Assembly: GCA_012932295.1 (NCBI GenBank)
Contig: JAAONU010000003.1
Coordinates: forward strand, 32,908,361 to 32,972,360
Direction: 5' to 3'
Origin: Cyclina sinensis
Lineage: Eukaryota > Mollusca > Bivalvia > Venerida > Veneridae
DNA length: 64,000 nt
Shown here in pieces: positions 25,301-37,000 of this stretch (the first letter of the stretch is position 1; the number at the start of each line of letters is the position of its first letter). Under the pieces are notes generated by a model. The model was not told where the DNA came from, searched no databases, and saw only the letters and a list, made by a program, of their open reading frames with translations. The position numbers were made by a program, and so were the translations under genes.

Positions 25301-25452
25301 TCGAAAAATTGTCTTTAATTACATTAACTCAAACTAGTTGCGCTTTTAATTATAATCTATGTCCTGCGTGTTTATATTTGTATTATGTTGAAAGTTACAA
25401 TAAAATATTATCACACCGGTATTCATAGATCATATATATCAAAAATGATATA
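22324..25452. other. non-coding stretch upstream of the receptor
   Basis: The first few hundred bases should hold the receptor's 5' flank, but no TATA box or initiator is clear. The rest has no recognisable coding frame, element end or RNA gene. Confidence 0.55.
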
Positions 25453-25479
25453 CACTGCTCAAATCAATTAAAGGAGCGC
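25453..25479 (+). repeat. left terminal inverted repeat of the Tc1 element
   Basis: Starts CACTGCTCAAATCAATTA directly after the flanking TA; paired with 26910-26936. Confidence 0.95.
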
Positions 25480-25709
25480 CCATATCGTTTATAAAATACC
25501 ATACGCGTTGAGTAGATTTATGAATATCTTTTACAGAAATAACAAAATCGTTCTTTTTACAAAAACAAATCGGCAACTTCGCCAACAGTCACATTCCCGA
25601 ACAGAGACAGTGTCCAGGATATGAACACTGTCCAGGATATGAGCACTATCAAATTAACTTTGAAATGGTGGTCTTGCAAGAGAAAAAACAATGTCTGTAA
25701 AAGCAGATG

Positions 25710-26686
25710 TCAGTAATGAGTGTATCCCCCTCGGGCGTTTAGGCACTCTCTGCACCGTCTGGGCATGCTCCTGATGACACGTCTGATCATATCCTGTGGT
25801 ATGGCATCCCATTCTGTTACAAGAGCATAAGAAAGCTCGCGGACGTTCTGCACAGGGTTCGGACGCGAAGAAAGTCTACGAGAAAGCATGTCCCAGACAT
25901 GCTGTAGAGGGTAAATATCGGGAGACCTCGCTGGCCAGTCTATGGCCTCAATATCTTCATCATCAAAGAAGTTCCGGGCGATTCTTGCAGTGTGTGCTCG
26001 AGCATTATCTTGCACTAAACGAAAAGTTTCACTTATTGCAAAAGCATATGACCTAACAATTGGTTCTAGGATCTCGCCTCGATATCTCAGGGCTGTCAGA
26101 CTACCTCATAGAATCACATAAAGTTCTGTGCGCCCGTCAATGGATATCCCTGCCCACACCATAACTGACCCACCACCAAATCTGTCATTTGGAATAATGT
26201 TACATTCCGCCAGTGGCGCAGTTGCAAAGTGACGTGTTCCTGGGCAAACTCTAAGCGAGCTCTCCTGTGAGCTATGGTCAGAATTGGTCCTCTTGCAGGT
26301 CTTCGGGCATCCAAACCATCTTCATGAAGACGATTTCGGACAGTTTGAGTGGACACGCGAACTGTAAGTTGCCGGAAGTCAATTTCAATGCCAGTAGCAG
26401 TACACTGACGAGTTCTGAGGGCCAAAGTTCCCAGATATCGGTCCTGACGAGGTGTTGTAATGCGGTGACGACCTTGCCCAGGTCTTCTTGTGAATTCTCC
26501 AGTCTCCTGATAACGACTCCACAACCTGGCGACAACGCTACGAGAAACGTCTAGAACGGTGGCCACCTCATGTTGCGTAAATCTATTTTCGATCATCTGC
26601 ACCGCCCAAGCAACATCAGTAGTTGCTAAATGACTTTGCACACCCTGGACCGTTGTCAAAAGAGTAGATGCAGTAAAAGGTTGCAC
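25710..26686 (-). pseudogene. Tc1-like transposase, frameshifted and internally deleted
   Basis: The N-terminal 170 residues from 26686 are a paired-type DNA-binding region: helix-turn-helix (FTQHEVATVLDVSRSVVARLW), a basic RRPGQGRHR linker, a second helix-turn-helix and HRRARLEFAQEH, ending HWRNV. The next family residues, with the first catalytic Asp (usually in a DES motif), are absent: about 35-45 codons are deleted and the frame shifts. In the new frame NDRFGGGSVMVWAGIS continues, a TGA stop follows near 26105, then ILEPIVR leads to VQDNARAHTAR (second Asp) and DWPARSPDIYPLQHVWD to the stop at 25710. The third acidic residue, expected as Glu in NPIEHVWD with a 34-residue spacing, is Gln at exactly that spacing. 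Two of three catalytic residues are therefore lost, and the gene is certainly dead. Confidence 0.95.
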
Positions 26687-26909
26687 TTAAACATTCATTT
26701 TGTCAAATGTGCTGTCGTGAACGAACTGTACACATGCAAAAGTCTATATCTTATTCGGGAGTTACACAACAGAAAGAAAAAAAATACCCATGCTTTGTAA
26801 ATTTATTGTAAACTGCACGGGTTTCTCGAGGATATTGACCTTCGATACCTACAAACGAAATTTGCAGCGAATATCTAGTATGGTGGGCAATTTACGTCAT
26901 TATATATTT

Positions 26910-26936
26910 GCGCTCCTTTAATTAATTGGAGCAGTG
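26910..26936 (-). repeat. right terminal inverted repeat of the Tc1 element
   Basis: Reads CACTGCTCCAATTAATTA on the minus strand, ending just before the flanking TA; two mismatches to the left repeat. Confidence 0.95.
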
Positions 26937-26938
26937 TA

Positions 26939-29012
26939 TTTAAGAAGTCTTACGTTTTGGCATGCGCTGAAGAGCCAAACTGAATGTACAGATGAAATGA
27001 ATATTATAAAATGGCATTGTTTACCGAACAATAAAAAAGAAAAACTCATATATCACTTGCATATATCACTTGCATTTTTACCCTTAAACCTTTCGTATTT
27101 GCATGATACGATTTGTTTACATAATGACATGTTTAATATAATGTTTCTGACCGAAGTTAACACCAAGAAGACCTTTTTGCCACACTGCGTATAAGGAAGA
27201 TATCAATTAACCCTTTCTTTCTGCAGAACTTACACAATAGTAATAAAAGCTAAATTTCAATGGATAAATGTTTTGCTGCAAAATAGAAAAGGGTTTGATT
27301 TAAAACCTAGTACACTTTTTCTCATTCATTTGACTAGTTTGTTGGTGTAACGTTGAATTATGGCCTTAATAAAAGCTAAAGTCCAATTGTTAAATGTTTC
27401 GTAAGGTTGCAAAAAGTGCGTGCGTTGCTTAAGATCAAGTATGTACTATTTTATAAATAATCTTAATGTTCTGATCAAGTTTACCCAAGTACGTTTACTA
27501 TGCATTTGCTCACAGGCAACACTGATACGGTATGTAAGACATGTATAATTTATCATAAAGCATAAGAAAATAAGCATATAACTGTTGCAATAATACTGCA
27601 CTTCATCCACCTTTTTCTGATATATATATATTATATTACATTACATAAATATGAAAAGTCTACTATGATTGCGTCTGAATATTTCATACATAACTGTATT
27701 CTGGAGAGACAATGATAATATCTTCTGTTAATATCTTGTTAACAATTTTTGATTATCCGCAAACCAGATACTTGTAATGAGAGATAAGCAGTCTATTCTA
27801 GGAGAGCAAATTAGAATGAATTGAATCGATTACTGTTTAAAAGCAGAGGAATTCTGCAGTATAGTATAAATGCGACGCGGAATCTTTCTGTATGGTGATA
27901 TAATTACGGAGAAATACTTAACTAATTGGATGTTGTTTTACCCAATATATGAAAGGTTTTGGCAACGTGACACGTACTTTTTTGTTTATTTTTCTGTTTT
28001 AATACATATACCTCTAACCATACAGTTGCTAAATTTATAGCAAAGAAATTGCGAAAGTTGTAAATGTTAATTTATTCACTATGACTGGCAATTGTTTGAG
28101 GTTGAAACATTTAAAACATTGCAAGGCTGTTTGCTTTACATCAATCTACTCCCTCATCTTTCTGAACAATGCTAATTCAACTACATTGATGCATTAAATG
28201 CAACCTTTGTAATACAAGAAACTAAATGTTTTTATGATAAAATGTAATTATATACCATATACTGTAATCTAAGTTTAGTTTTCTTACCATGATCATCATG
28301 CAAAAATGTTGTAGCTCGTGACTAAGCAAAATAAAAATTCGATGTTATCATGACAATTTCTAAAATTATACACCTAACAATAAGGGAAAGATAAAGGTAT
28401 GCTCTTTCGACTTCATATCGTCATAGCTTTGTTCTGTATAAAACAGTGTTTGGTATCAATAGACAAGCTGCTGTTCATATGTTTGAACATGGCAATATCT
28501 ATTTATACATGTACTAACATATAAATTTACTATTGCTATTAGCATCGACTATGCTCAATCACTTGTGTAAGAAAAATCACAGATATCAGGAGGGGATATA
28601 TCATCTAGGTTTCTCACACATGCATCTTAAATTCAAATACCCCACCCCCTCCCAACCCCACCACCACCAATTTAAAAAAAACAACACAAAAAAATATCAA
28701 GATATATCCAGTATTTAAAAATCGTCTGCCCTATTTCTTAGACATATAGAAATCAAGAAAAGACACAATGGGCTTGCCATTAGTTTTCAGAAACAGGCTC
28801 AAGAAAAGAATACACACATTGTAGCATTTAACAGAAGTTATTATCTGTCTATATCTTTATTCATTTGCTAATCGTCAGTAATCTGCTTCTGGAAATCCAG
28901 AACATGGCAATCATAGCACATTCATGGAAACATGAGAATAGAATAAACTAATATAATGTAGAAGAAATGAAAATCTGACACACATAAATCAATATTTGCA
29001 GCTGAATACCTC
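26939..29012. other. non-coding stretch
   Basis: No gene recognised. A duplicated ATATATCACTTGC lies near 27048-27073, TA-rich tracts near 27620-27650, and a C-rich then A-rich tract at 28638-28695. Confidence 0.6.
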
Positions 29013-29665
29013 AACAATAACTGTCATTGGAAGATGGCAATACCCCTGAAGTGATGCTTTGACCTTTGAGATGAGGACAAGATGAAGATAAATTGGAATT
29101 GTTTTTTTTTAATTTGACCTAAAGGTGAAGGTCATTTAGGGGTCAAGGTAAAAATATATATGTGACCAGTCCTTCAAAGTAATTTTGTTTGTCAATTTTT
29201 CCTCAAGGTCAATGTCATGTAGTGTTCGAGGCAAAAAAATGCATTTGGGATTGGGATTGGGATTGCTAAAGGGATTGTGTGCAAACATGAACTAAATTTG
29301 TTGAAAAGAATGTTATGGCCAACATGAAGGATTTTTGACAACGGGACCTTCAAGGTCAAAGTCATTTAAATATATGTCAGTGAGAAAGTCTTCTTCAAAA
29401 GGGTATTTTGTTCAATTATGAAGTAAAATATACATTTACTTACAATGAAGTTATGAACAATATTTAAGTTTTCTGACATTTGGACCTTTGAGGTCAAGGT
29501 CATTTAGGGGTATAGATGAAACAAATAATTGTCAATGGAAAGGTCCTGTCCAAAGGGACGTTGTGTTCAATTAGGAGGTAAAGACATGTACTAATAAGGA
29601 AGTTATGGGCAATGTTAAAACTTCTGGACCGAATGACGGACTGATAGACGGTCCTTTGGGACAAA
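29013..29665 (-). repeat. non-autonomous tandem-array element (same superfamily as 56588-57353), minus copy
   Basis: Read on the minus strand it starts near a small palindrome (GTCC-CAAA-GGAC) with ATCAGTCCGTC. It runs through about four diverged units of roughly 130-150 bp with AACATTGCCCATAACTTCC and TGACCTTGACC-like phrases, and ends CACTTCAGGGGTATTG, then a TGTCA/TGACA-type hairpin and TTATTGTT at 29013. That order and 3' end match the plus-strand element at 56588-57353, though the opening palindrome differs. No coding content. Confidence 0.7.
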
Positions 29666-29830
29666 CTGTCATTGACATTTCAGATTTGCAAGCAAATGCA
29701 TTTTCATAAATTTACAAAGAGTGATCAAAAGATTCCTTTGGAGGTCGACATAATATGTAAACATATATTGATATTTCGAAAAAAAAGACAAGGCAGTTTA
29801 ATTTTGTTCTTCAGCCCACAGGTAGCCTGG
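29666..29830. other. short spacer
   Basis: AT-rich sequence between two repeats; nothing recognised. Confidence 0.5.
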
Positions 29831-30217
29831 TCCCCTGTGGTACCGCGGTATTTAATGGCAAACGCATTTCAATTAAAAACAATAACGTTTACCTGAAGAT
29901 CTGAACTGTCATACATTTTTAGGCATCTGTCTTCCTCATTTCTCCCTAAAAGTCATTGTCTGTAAAGTATTTTTGAGGAAAAATGGCTGCTCCAAATAAA
30001 GTTACTGTAGGTCAGTCAAATGTTTTTCAAGGGAAGCCACTCTGGTACCGCGACATTAACAGTATGGTGTCCAAGAACGAACAGAAGTCACATAAAATTA
30101 TCGCAACTTCCAACAATTGTTCAAACAGTCATTGAATAAATTTTAACAACTGTAAACACTGGAAAAACTTCTTTTAACAGTTAAAATAATAGTTTATTTT
30201 ACATGTGGTACCTATTT

Positions 30218-32216
30218 TTACTTTTTCTGCAGACAGTGAGGGCACTTAAACACAGAATCACGGCGCAAGACCCTTACTTCTAAACAGTACTGAAGGTGTG
30301 TCCAGTGTGGGCAAAAGTCACATTTTCCCACTTTACAAAAACTACTGTCTGGCATCCCCTTAATTCCTCTGGCTGCCAACCAGAACATACACAGCACAGA
30401 CTGTCTTCACTGTCTGAATCAGACATATCACAATGGGAGCCTTCAGACAAAAGGGGTATTGGTCCACCAGATTTACTTAGACCTGAAGTGCTGGGGAGAG
30501 GTCCTTTATCACAAATTACAGGCTCAACTGAAGACTTAAGCTGACTATCGTTTGGTTTAAAAACTGTTTGTTTTAGACTGACAATATTAGATGGCTTGTT
30601 TAAGTTACCAGTGATGAAAGGTGGGACAAACTTGCGTTTAGGTTTAGGCTTGGCAACAGCTTAAGTGACTGTTCTTTTTGTGAAGAAAGACTCAGGTGTC
30701 TGTGCTGAAGGAACTGGATTCACAGGCTGTGGCTGAGAGACAGTATGTGTATCAACTTGGTATCTTGCTACTTGCTCTTCCTTTGAGTATATGGTGGCAG
30801 GAGCAACTTGGTCATCTGTGACTGCATCCTTATTAAAGGGGAAGACGCCTGTTTTTCTGAATGCAGCAGTTAAATTATCACCAGATACTGCTTTCATGTA
30901 GGGTCTGGCTGTTAAGGCTGCAACATGATATTTTGAGATGGTAAGGCCTGGGTTTTGCCGCATGAAATTTTGACATTCGTTATGGTACATGGACTTGAAG
31001 GGCCCAAAAACACACACATCTAATGGCTGTGTCAAATGACTTGTGTGCGGTGGGAGGACAAATAGCACAACATTATTTTTCTTTGCCCAGTCTGCCAGAG
31101 TGAGTGAAACATGGGACTTATGTCCATCAAACAGGTTCAAAATAGCTGTGACTGGAGAGAAACAGACGTGCTTGGCAAAATGCATTTTGAGATAATTCTT
31201 AAAAATCTGAGTGTTTGACCAGCCACTTTTTAACATTTCACCGGCTGCACCAGGGCAACAGTTGGCTAGGATTCATCGTTCCAACGCTTACCTGGAAACA
31301 CATAGTAAGGTGGAATCTTCCCCCTGCTATTATTGTAACAAGGCTTGATCTAGGTGATGTCACTGCCTGGGGTTCTGTTGTCAAGTTACAAACCACCATG
31401 GGAGGATTATGTTCTGTACTTATGCCCGTTTCATCAACGTTGAAGATTCGTTCAGGCTTGTCAAGTAGGTCAAATTCTGTTAGAACACTATACAGTTCCT
31501 TGTAGTAACAGTCAATAGCCTCCTTTGATGCAGATTTGTCTCAGCTAAGTGACAACTTCTGTGGTTTAGCAACCTTGAGATTGGGCCAACGTTTCATAAA
31601 TGTATAAAAACAACAGTCACTCAAATGTTTCATTGCTTTGACAGGCTTACCAAGGTGAAGAGCGAAATTTCTTGCCATGTACTTTATTTTTGAAACATTG
31701 TAGCCGTATCTTGCCATATGTAGGAAATGTGGGAAACAAGCTTTTTTTCTTCGTCATGTGTGAAAAGTGGTGTAAAACCTACAGTGACATCCACCAGCAC
31801 AATACCACGAGTTCTGTCTCTTAGTGTAGGTTCAGGAACTCCGTAGTCTCTTGAAGCCCTGTAGACAGACAGACCCTTGTTCATTACAGCTTCAAAGGCC
31901 CTTTGAAGGTTTGCTCTGTTGTACTGCATCTTGGATTTAGTAGCTTTCTGATGCTGTAAGAGAAATAAAATACGTAGTAAAAGTATTCGCAAAAGTAGTT
32001 GCTTAAGTGAAATTATGGTCCTTCCTCGCTTCCGTAGTTTTTTTCTGGTATGAATGACGTCATAAAACAGACGACAGGATGAAAACAAGCATAAAATAGG
32101 AAAAAATGACTGAACTTGACAATTTTTTATACTGTTTGATTGATTTCCAAGAAATGTGTTGAAGAAATGCAGTAAGTGAATAAAATATACAATTCACTCA
32201 CCAGAAAAGCTGACAT
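30218..32216 (-). pseudogene. pogo-like DDE transposase with psq DNA-binding domain and C-terminal zinc finger, broken
   Basis: Exon 1 is likely ATGTCAGCTTTTCTG (32216-32202) with a GTGAGT donor. The acceptor TTTCTCTTACAG at 31954 joins in phase to HQKATKSKMQYNRANLQ and a psq helix-turn-helix ending YGVPEPTLRDRTRG. A 2-bp insertion near 31720 breaks the frame. The next part holds KRWPNLKVAKPQKLSLS, a TGA that looks like a decayed CGA, and FNVDETGIS with catalytic Asp 1. After two further shifts and a stop comes NLFDGHKSHV (Asp 2), LPPHTSHLTQPLDVCVFGP (Asp 3, 35 residues later, the DD35D spacing) and FRKTGVFPFN. A TAA at 30661 precedes a basic KPKPKRKFVPPF tail and DSDSEDSLCCVC. One more lost base leads to KCDFCPHWTHLQYC...FKCPHC, a PHD-like zinc finger. 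Several independent lesions mean no product. Confidence 0.9.
31954..32201 (-). other. probable intron in the pogo-like transposase gene
   Basis: Donor GTGAGTGAATTG at 32201 and acceptor TTTCTCTTACAG ending at 31954 give a 248-bp intron that joins two frames in phase just before the psq domain. The open frame that runs through the intron is leucine-rich and does not resemble a transposase N-terminus. Confidence 0.6.
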
Positions 32217-32570
32217 TTTCAATGTTTACGTATTTTGTTGGCTACCATGTGCCTCCGGTGTCCTACCTCTGGTAAAAACAGTTGGTAGGTGGCGCCAGAG
32301 GCAAAATATTACGTCATAATGTAAATACCGCGGTGCAATAGATGACGCGGTACCACAGAGGACGACTATACTAAGAACATAACTAATATCCTAAATTTAC
32401 GAACGAATGAAAATCACCAAGTGATAAGTTTCGACATGTGCACATCGAATTGTTGTCATTGTTATCATAATAATTGAAACCTAAAGAAGTTTATTCTTAG
32501 AAAAAAAGAAGAAAAAAAAACAACAAACAAAACCAACAGGAAATAAAAACAAGGGCGATCAGTGATCACA

Positions 32571-33013
32571 TGTGTCGCCTGATGATAGCCAATTAAGCAG
32601 TTGTATTGAGAGGTGACTGGACAGTTAGTTGGCCAAAACGCCTTTTTTTATTCAAGGGCCATAACTCAGCCAAAGATAATTCAACCGGAAAACCTGTTAG
32701 ATGTGAGCAAGTACTTGAGATACCGATCAATCCTGTAAAATTTCATTTAAATTGCATTAGTAGTATAAGAGTAGTAGTCCGGACAAACTTTAAAAGTAAA
32801 AATCATTAAAGGGCCTTAACTCGGACAAAAATCATTGAACTGAAAAGTGCCGATGACATGCACAACTAGACTTGGTACTGATCATTCCTGTAAAGTTTGG
32901 AAGAAATCGCACCAGTAGTTTCTGAGGAGTAGTCCGGACAATTTTTGTGACGAACGGACAGACGACGGAGAAGTGAAACCTATATGTCGCGCTACTTTAT
33001 AGCAGGCGACACA
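32571..33013 (+). repeat. 443-bp non-autonomous element with TGTGTCGCCT / AGGCGACACA ends
   Basis: Perfect 10-bp inverted ends lie at 32571-32580 and 33004-33013. The interior is a diverged dimer: GGGCCATAACTC at 32656 and GGGCCTTAACTC at 32811, each unit closing with TAGTCCGGACAA about 125 bp later. After the dimer come GACGAACGGACAGACGAC and CCTATATGTCGC, then the right end. The left end is preceded by a partly palindromic GGGCGATCAGTGATCACA. No coding content. Confidence 0.8.
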
Positions 33014-33534
33014 AAAAGAAAAGAAAAGAAAAGAAAAAAAGAACTTCATAGTACGGCATCAAACCGTTTGAAAAAACGCCAGCAATTGTTTGCAGATATT
33101 AAATCATATATCACGAAGTGGACTACTTCAGTATTTTTATTGTACTTTTCATGTGAAGTATTTTGATGACGTCACAGATTGTCCCTCTCAATAACTCCAC
33201 TTTACACAAGATGACAGAAGTTTCGGTAACGATCGCTTGCTGTTTCTTTATGCCATTGGTTTATAGTAAAAATGTTGTTTTTTTTTTGTTGATGTTGTTG
33301 TGAAAACAATGAACATTAAGGGCTTGTATGCAATTTCTTGAATACACATAGTGACAATTAGAATAAAAGACTCAGAAACGTAGTCGATATGAAAACAGTA
33401 GCTGTGTGCAGGAAATGAAGACAAACAAAGTTTATATCTTCAACATGTTGTTTACATAATGTGTTTATACGAATTGTATCATTTCGTCTGGAAACGACTA
33501 TATCAATTTCCAAAGTTTGTGAACTATGTGTACA

Positions 33535-33562
33535 TAATAATAATAATAATAATAATAATAAA
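33535..33562 (+). repeat. (TAA)n microsatellite
   Basis: About nine uninterrupted TAA units. Confidence 0.95.
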
Positions 33563-34025
33563 CTAACAGCAAAAAGTTCTATAAAAAATGTTCAAGACAT
33601 GAAATATCTAGATTATTAATAATTGTATGTTTATTTTTGGCCTAACAGACTCCTCTATATCTTAAGATGTATCTTAAGATACAGAGTAATTCGATATAAT
33701 TGCATAATTCGTAGTGCTGTTTGGACATCTTAAATGTTCCTACAAAGCCACAGAAATTATAAACTCCTAAAATTTCCCGCGACATATAATGGGTTTGGTA
33801 CAATCAAAGAGTTAAAATGATACATAATTCAAAAACCATGATTTCGATGTACAATTTATGTAATAAGGCTGTTCGTATTTTAATGACAAAGTGGCTTGAA
33901 ATCTTATTTATTCATTGAAATTCTTTTAACTAACATCAGTCATGACAAGAATTACATACATCATTTTTCCTTTCATTTAAACCACTGTCTCCCATTCCCC
34001 AAACATGCACACTTTTCACATTTTC

Positions 34026-34042
34026 AGAGAGAGAGAGAGAGG
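34026..34042 (+). repeat. (AG)n microsatellite
   Basis: Short AG run of about eight units. Confidence 0.9.
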
Positions 34043-37000
34043 TAATTAACAATTAAACTTTCATGACAAAAATTAAGTCCTTACCGTTACCAAATGATAA
34101 TATTTGTCCACTATATATCGATAAAACAGTTTCTGGTTAAGTAAACATGAAACCCTGCAAACATTTTACCCGGCCTTTCACAAAGACTAACAAAGGAGAT
34201 TGGATTGCAGAAACAGACTGCAGGTTATCGACAAAACTAGACAATCCGTTTCATATAATAGACAAATTCTTTTAAACGTGACAGCGGTCGTGTGCTATGT
34301 CTCTTTTTTAAATCTGTAGGTGTTCAGCTGAATTCAATATTCAAGACAATTAGTTACGAGGAAAAATATTCAACAAATCAATGTTACTAAATAAATATCA
34401 GATCCCGCTCATGATGTTAACTACAGAACACTAATTTCAACGGAGGCGTCAACCTCCTTTTTCATTAGACATTCAAATCACCCTAATCCTGTAGGATGAC
34501 AAAAAGTTTATCAGAACTTTAATCATTCACAGAATAGGAACTGCCGTCCATTTGCTGCCTGTGACATTCTGCGGCATGTGACCGCCAGAAAACCTTAAAA
34601 TCTTACTGATAAATCTGATTGTTTATTATCTTTGTTTTCAACATCATCACGCTTAATGCATTGCCCAAGAATTGCAGAATACTCGGTTCATTTTTTATCG
34701 ATTTTTTAAACTAATGGTTTAGTGACTTTCGCATTCTAAACCCACTCTTTCGCAACACAGGAAAGCAGTCGTCATATAAGTTGCAATAACTTCCTTATCA
34801 ATTGATATAAAATGAATTGTAGGTTTAAACTGAACTTATGACAAGAAATTATGTGCTAACGGTTGCGTATAGCATTCAGTTTCTTGTCAACAGGATAACT
34901 AAATTCGAAACATTACTAAGTGTTATATCAATTTCAAAGATTTTTGAGTTTGTTCTTATTATGATAATGATTGCAACGTTAATGTTAATATCTGCATATC
35001 AAACTTATTTCAGGCAAGCAGTCTATTATAAGACTAAGATTCTTGACTAGAAGGAAACACAGGCTGTTATCTGATTACAGTATTGTTCAAAATTCACTGA
35101 AAAATAACTGCTGAAAGAAATGAAATCTGGCCTATGGCTATCAGAATTTGCATATATATTTCATACTGAATGAAACCCAATCTTTATCAGTTTATTTCTA
35201 GACGGTCAAGTACCAATAAATCTAAGCGAGCAGATCATTGACTGTTTATTGTATTCTTGTATGTAATCTAATCTAACCTTATCTTGTATGCAACCTTTCC
35301 AATATCTCTGCAAGACTTTGATGATATAATGTCCACAAGTGGTTTTGTGACAAGGTGACTACTGTAAACTTAACTTCTTAAAGATTCAGAGATTTGTCCG
35401 GTGAAGCTAAGATAGCATATTTGCAGAAAACTTTTAGATTGTGCAAAAGGGAACGAAATTTAGACGACGGCGCAACTAGAACTTAAAAATACAGAGTATT
35501 GTAGCATTTGTTCAATTTTGAAATATTTACTGAATGTTCCTATCAATTTTACATACATGATACCTAAGGTATAGTCATTCATTCTTTATCTAATTTTGCT
35601 ATTCTTGAATACGTATCTAATAATTTGCACCAGTCCATTGCGATGAATGCGCTATATTCGATCTGAGAGAGCATTTTTCTCATTAAAAGGTTAAAATGAA
35701 AGCAAATATTACTTTAAACCATAGCAACTGTGTATATAAACGGTAACACATATAACATTAAAATGAGAAATGTGCTGTATGATTGTTAAGTGAAGTTTAT
35801 CTTGTCTCAATAAATTTGTTTTTAGAATTGGTTTACCACATAAATTCCTGAAGTATTAAGCTTTAGATAAAACATCGCTCTGTAGGCAGTTAATGGAGTG
35901 AACCATTACATGATACACACGACGGTTGTAAAGGCAATACCCTATGATACATTCATCTTGGACACAACAATTTATCTTCTGTTTAATGAGTTGTGGTTTA
36001 TAGTTGTTATTAACCTAGTTCCAATCGTATTTTAGTACAGGAAATAATTAATTTGGTATCTGAAATAAGGATGGAAAACCGTGACAACTTTGTTCAATCG
36101 TTGTAGACTAACACTAGCAGTGGCTTTCATAAACAACACTCTGGGAATGTCTTTATTATGAACAACCATAATATACTTACTCTAACACCAATGCCCACAA
36201 TATATTGTTTTTTATTTGTTTGTTAGTACACATATTATCACATACTTGTAATCTGTGTCTCTTTAATAAAGCTTATAATCTGTCCTGTTCTGTTCTCAGA
36301 GAAAAGGAGATAATTACAATTTAAACACATAATCTGAGAATGCACCTGCTTTAAAGAAAAAGACAAAATGCATCCGGTACATGTAAACATCTTCGTAATG
36401 CTTTGAATAAAAATCTGCATCTGGCTTAAAATGGAGATGAAAAGCATCCAGTACAACGCCCGACAATGACGAATACCAAAGTTTGACTGAAAAAGAATAG
36501 CTATAAGTATTCCATTCGGTGAAGTTTTTGTGAAGTATGTGCTTGTAGTTTTTGAGAAAGAGAAAATGCTTACGCTCAAGTGATGATTGCAGAGAAACTA
36601 AATATTATGAAAACGTGTGTCATTACGTGGTACATTGAACAAATGCTTTTCTTTCAACTGTAAGAACGTGAAGTATTAACTACAAAAAGGACCGGCAAAA
36701 AACAACAAAAACAAAAAAGAAACAAACGCGCTATCTTGATAACCAGACAGGAATGGCAAAATCAAGCCTTTCTAGTGCCATTTAAATGTGTGTAAATTAC
36801 ACAGTATTCCAAAGTACAAAGATAACACCTATAGACTGTTTGTAAAGCTCTCTCCTGAACTTACAGATTTACAATCTATCTCAGAGAAGCAATTAAAAGA
36901 AATAAGATGAGTTGTTGTGGTATATTGTCTAAGACAGAATACTGCAACGAAAGGAACATGTTTACTATATCATTTGTATCACAAGAATATAACTATAGAC

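Larger units (their letters stand above)
25453..26936 (-). mobile_element. Tc1/mariner-family DNA transposon, complete ends, inactivated
   Basis: The 27-bp terminal inverted repeats at 25453-25479 and 26910-26936 begin CACTGCTC and match at 25 of 27 positions. A TA target duplication flanks them (25451-25452 and 26937-26938). The element is 1484 bp, a normal size for this family, and contains one decayed transposase on the minus strand. An 18-bp motif GTCCAGGATATGARCACT is duplicated in tandem at about 25610-25648, between the left end and the gene. It is inferred to be immobile on its own, but its ends could in principle be used in trans. Confidence 0.95.
29831..32362 (-). mobile_element. 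pogo-like (Tc1/mariner superfamily) DNA transposon, decayed
   Basis: TCCCCTGTGGTACCGCG at 29831-29847 and its inverted partner at 32346-32362 match at 16 of 17 positions. A TA occurs close outside each end, but which pair is the target duplication is uncertain, so the true ends may lie up to about 7 bp further out. An ACCGCGGTATTTA block is shared next to both ends, and an extra TCTGGTACCGCG lies at 30041-30052. A single decayed transposase gene fills most of the interior on the minus strand. Confidence 0.8.

Noticed and set aside
26267..26554. Plus-strand 95-codon frame
   Set aside because: Antisense shadow of the Tc1 transposase DNA-binding region.
29246..29272. (GGGATT)n run
   Set aside because: About three units inside a dispersed repeat; not a telomeric motif.
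30296..31505. Plus-strand frames at 30296-30544 and 31215-31505
   Set aside because: They lie opposite recognisable minus-strand pogo transposase motifs and have no homology of their own.
33659..33680. Two adjacent ATCTTAAGAT palindromes
   Set aside because: A short duplicated word in AT-rich sequence; no sign of function.
36238..36579. 113-codon minus-strand frame
   Set aside because: No recognisable motif, membrane pattern or splice context; length is within chance for AT-rich sequence of this size.
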